Shown here piece by piece: positions 32,506 to 32,796 of a DNA stretch of 32,796 bases (its first letter is position 1; the number at the start of each line of letters is the position of its first letter). Origin of the DNA: an uncultured Lachnospiraceae bacterium (GTDB taxonomy: Bacteria > Bacillota > Clostridia > Lachnospirales > Lachnospiraceae); assembly GCA_947589455.1 (NCBI GenBank), contig CANQCD010000009.1:1-32796 (forward strand), given 5' to 3'. The position numbers and the translations under genes are program-made. Under the pieces are notes generated by a model. It saw only the letters and a list, made by a program, of their open reading frames with translations, did no database searches and was not told the origin of the DNA.

Positions 32506-32796
32506 ATGCTGAATAATCTGCGCAAATGCCAGGACGAGCTAAGGGAGATGTTTGACATTTTGGTAAAATATATGTATGAACATTTTCCGGATTTCGGAGA
32601 AATCCTGGCGGCAGATGGAAAAGCAATCCAAAGTTATGCAGCTAAAAAATCCGTAAAAGACAGTGGAAACCGTGGTGAAAAGGATGCAGACTGGTGTCGG
32701 AAAACATATACCGCCACAAAACCGGATGGCGAAAAAATAACAAAAGCAAAAAAATGGTTCGGGTTCCGACTGCATTTAATTTCAGAGTGCTTGATC
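32506..32796 (+). mobile_element. Transposase fragment at the array trailer, running off the window
   Basis: Open frame of 97 codons without stop to the window end, so it is absent from the ORF track. It reads like the central part of a DDE transposase of the type with FGEILAADGKAIQSYA followed by RGEKDADWCRKTYTA and KKWFGFRLHLI; the Asp in AADGKA would be the first catalytic acid. The N-terminal 100 or more residues expected in that family are missing: a stop lies directly before the ATG and the last CRISPR repeat ends only 16 bp upstream. It is therefore a 5'-truncated element unless translation is frameshifted. The 3' part and any terminal inverted repeat lie outside the window. Confidence 0.7.

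Overview
The window looks like a chromosome segment of a Gram-positive, spore-forming Clostridia, most likely a Lachnospiraceae-type gut anaerobe. The evidence is the gene content: DUF1292 and DUF3783 proteins, a YtvI-like sporulation permease, an LTA-synthase-type sulfatase, a secreted papain-like peptidase with Big_2 domains, strong AGGAGG-type ribosome binding sites and a type II-A CRISPR system whose repeat resembles that of Treponema denticola Cas9. This assignment is an inference from gene content only.

Layout. 1-2150: a low-molecular-weight tyrosine phosphatase and argJ (+), followed by a tandem duplication of the argJ 3' end. 2156-4904: an L,D-transpeptidase (-), a DUF3783 protein (+) and a DUF1292 protein (-). 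5165-7208: an unrecognised hydrophilic protein, a cytidylate-kinase-like protein and a sirtuin homologue that has lost its catalytic residues (+). 7281-7877: an unrecognised protein (-). 8061-11255: a secreted C1A cysteine peptidase flanked on both sides by tandem repeats. 11291-12337: a YtvI/AI-2E-type permease (-). 12400-13160: two non-coding repeat blocks, a strong terminator and a weak tracrRNA candidate. 13195-16898: an operon on the minus strand in the order sugar-phosphate transferase, histidine kinase, response regulator. 17130-21489: an HtrA-like protease with long repeat tails, overlapping an LTA-synthase-like gene (+). 21553-22269: a canonical sirtuin (-). 22533-28456: cas9-cas1-cas2-csn2 with overlapping reading frames (+). 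28563-32489: a CRISPR array of 60 repeats and 59 spacers. 32506-end: a transposase fragment running off the window.

How the parts work together. The CRISPR locus has all four type II-A proteins with intact active-site motifs, a leader on the cas side and a degenerate last repeat on the far side, so it looks complete except that no convincing tracrRNA sits beside it. Two pairs of near-identical spacers share the same PAM-side end and differ near it, which is what repeated acquisition from drifting phage targets would leave. The envelope genes (transpeptidase, peptidase, HtrA, LTA synthase, polyprenyl sugar transferase with its two-component system) make the middle of the window largely a cell-surface region.

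The most unusual general feature is the number of tandem repeats outside CRISPR: at least six non-coding blocks with units of 42-108 bp, two of which are duplications of a gene's last codons plus stop plus 3' flank, and several in-frame coding repeats with 36- or 42-bp units. I found no rRNA or tRNA genes.
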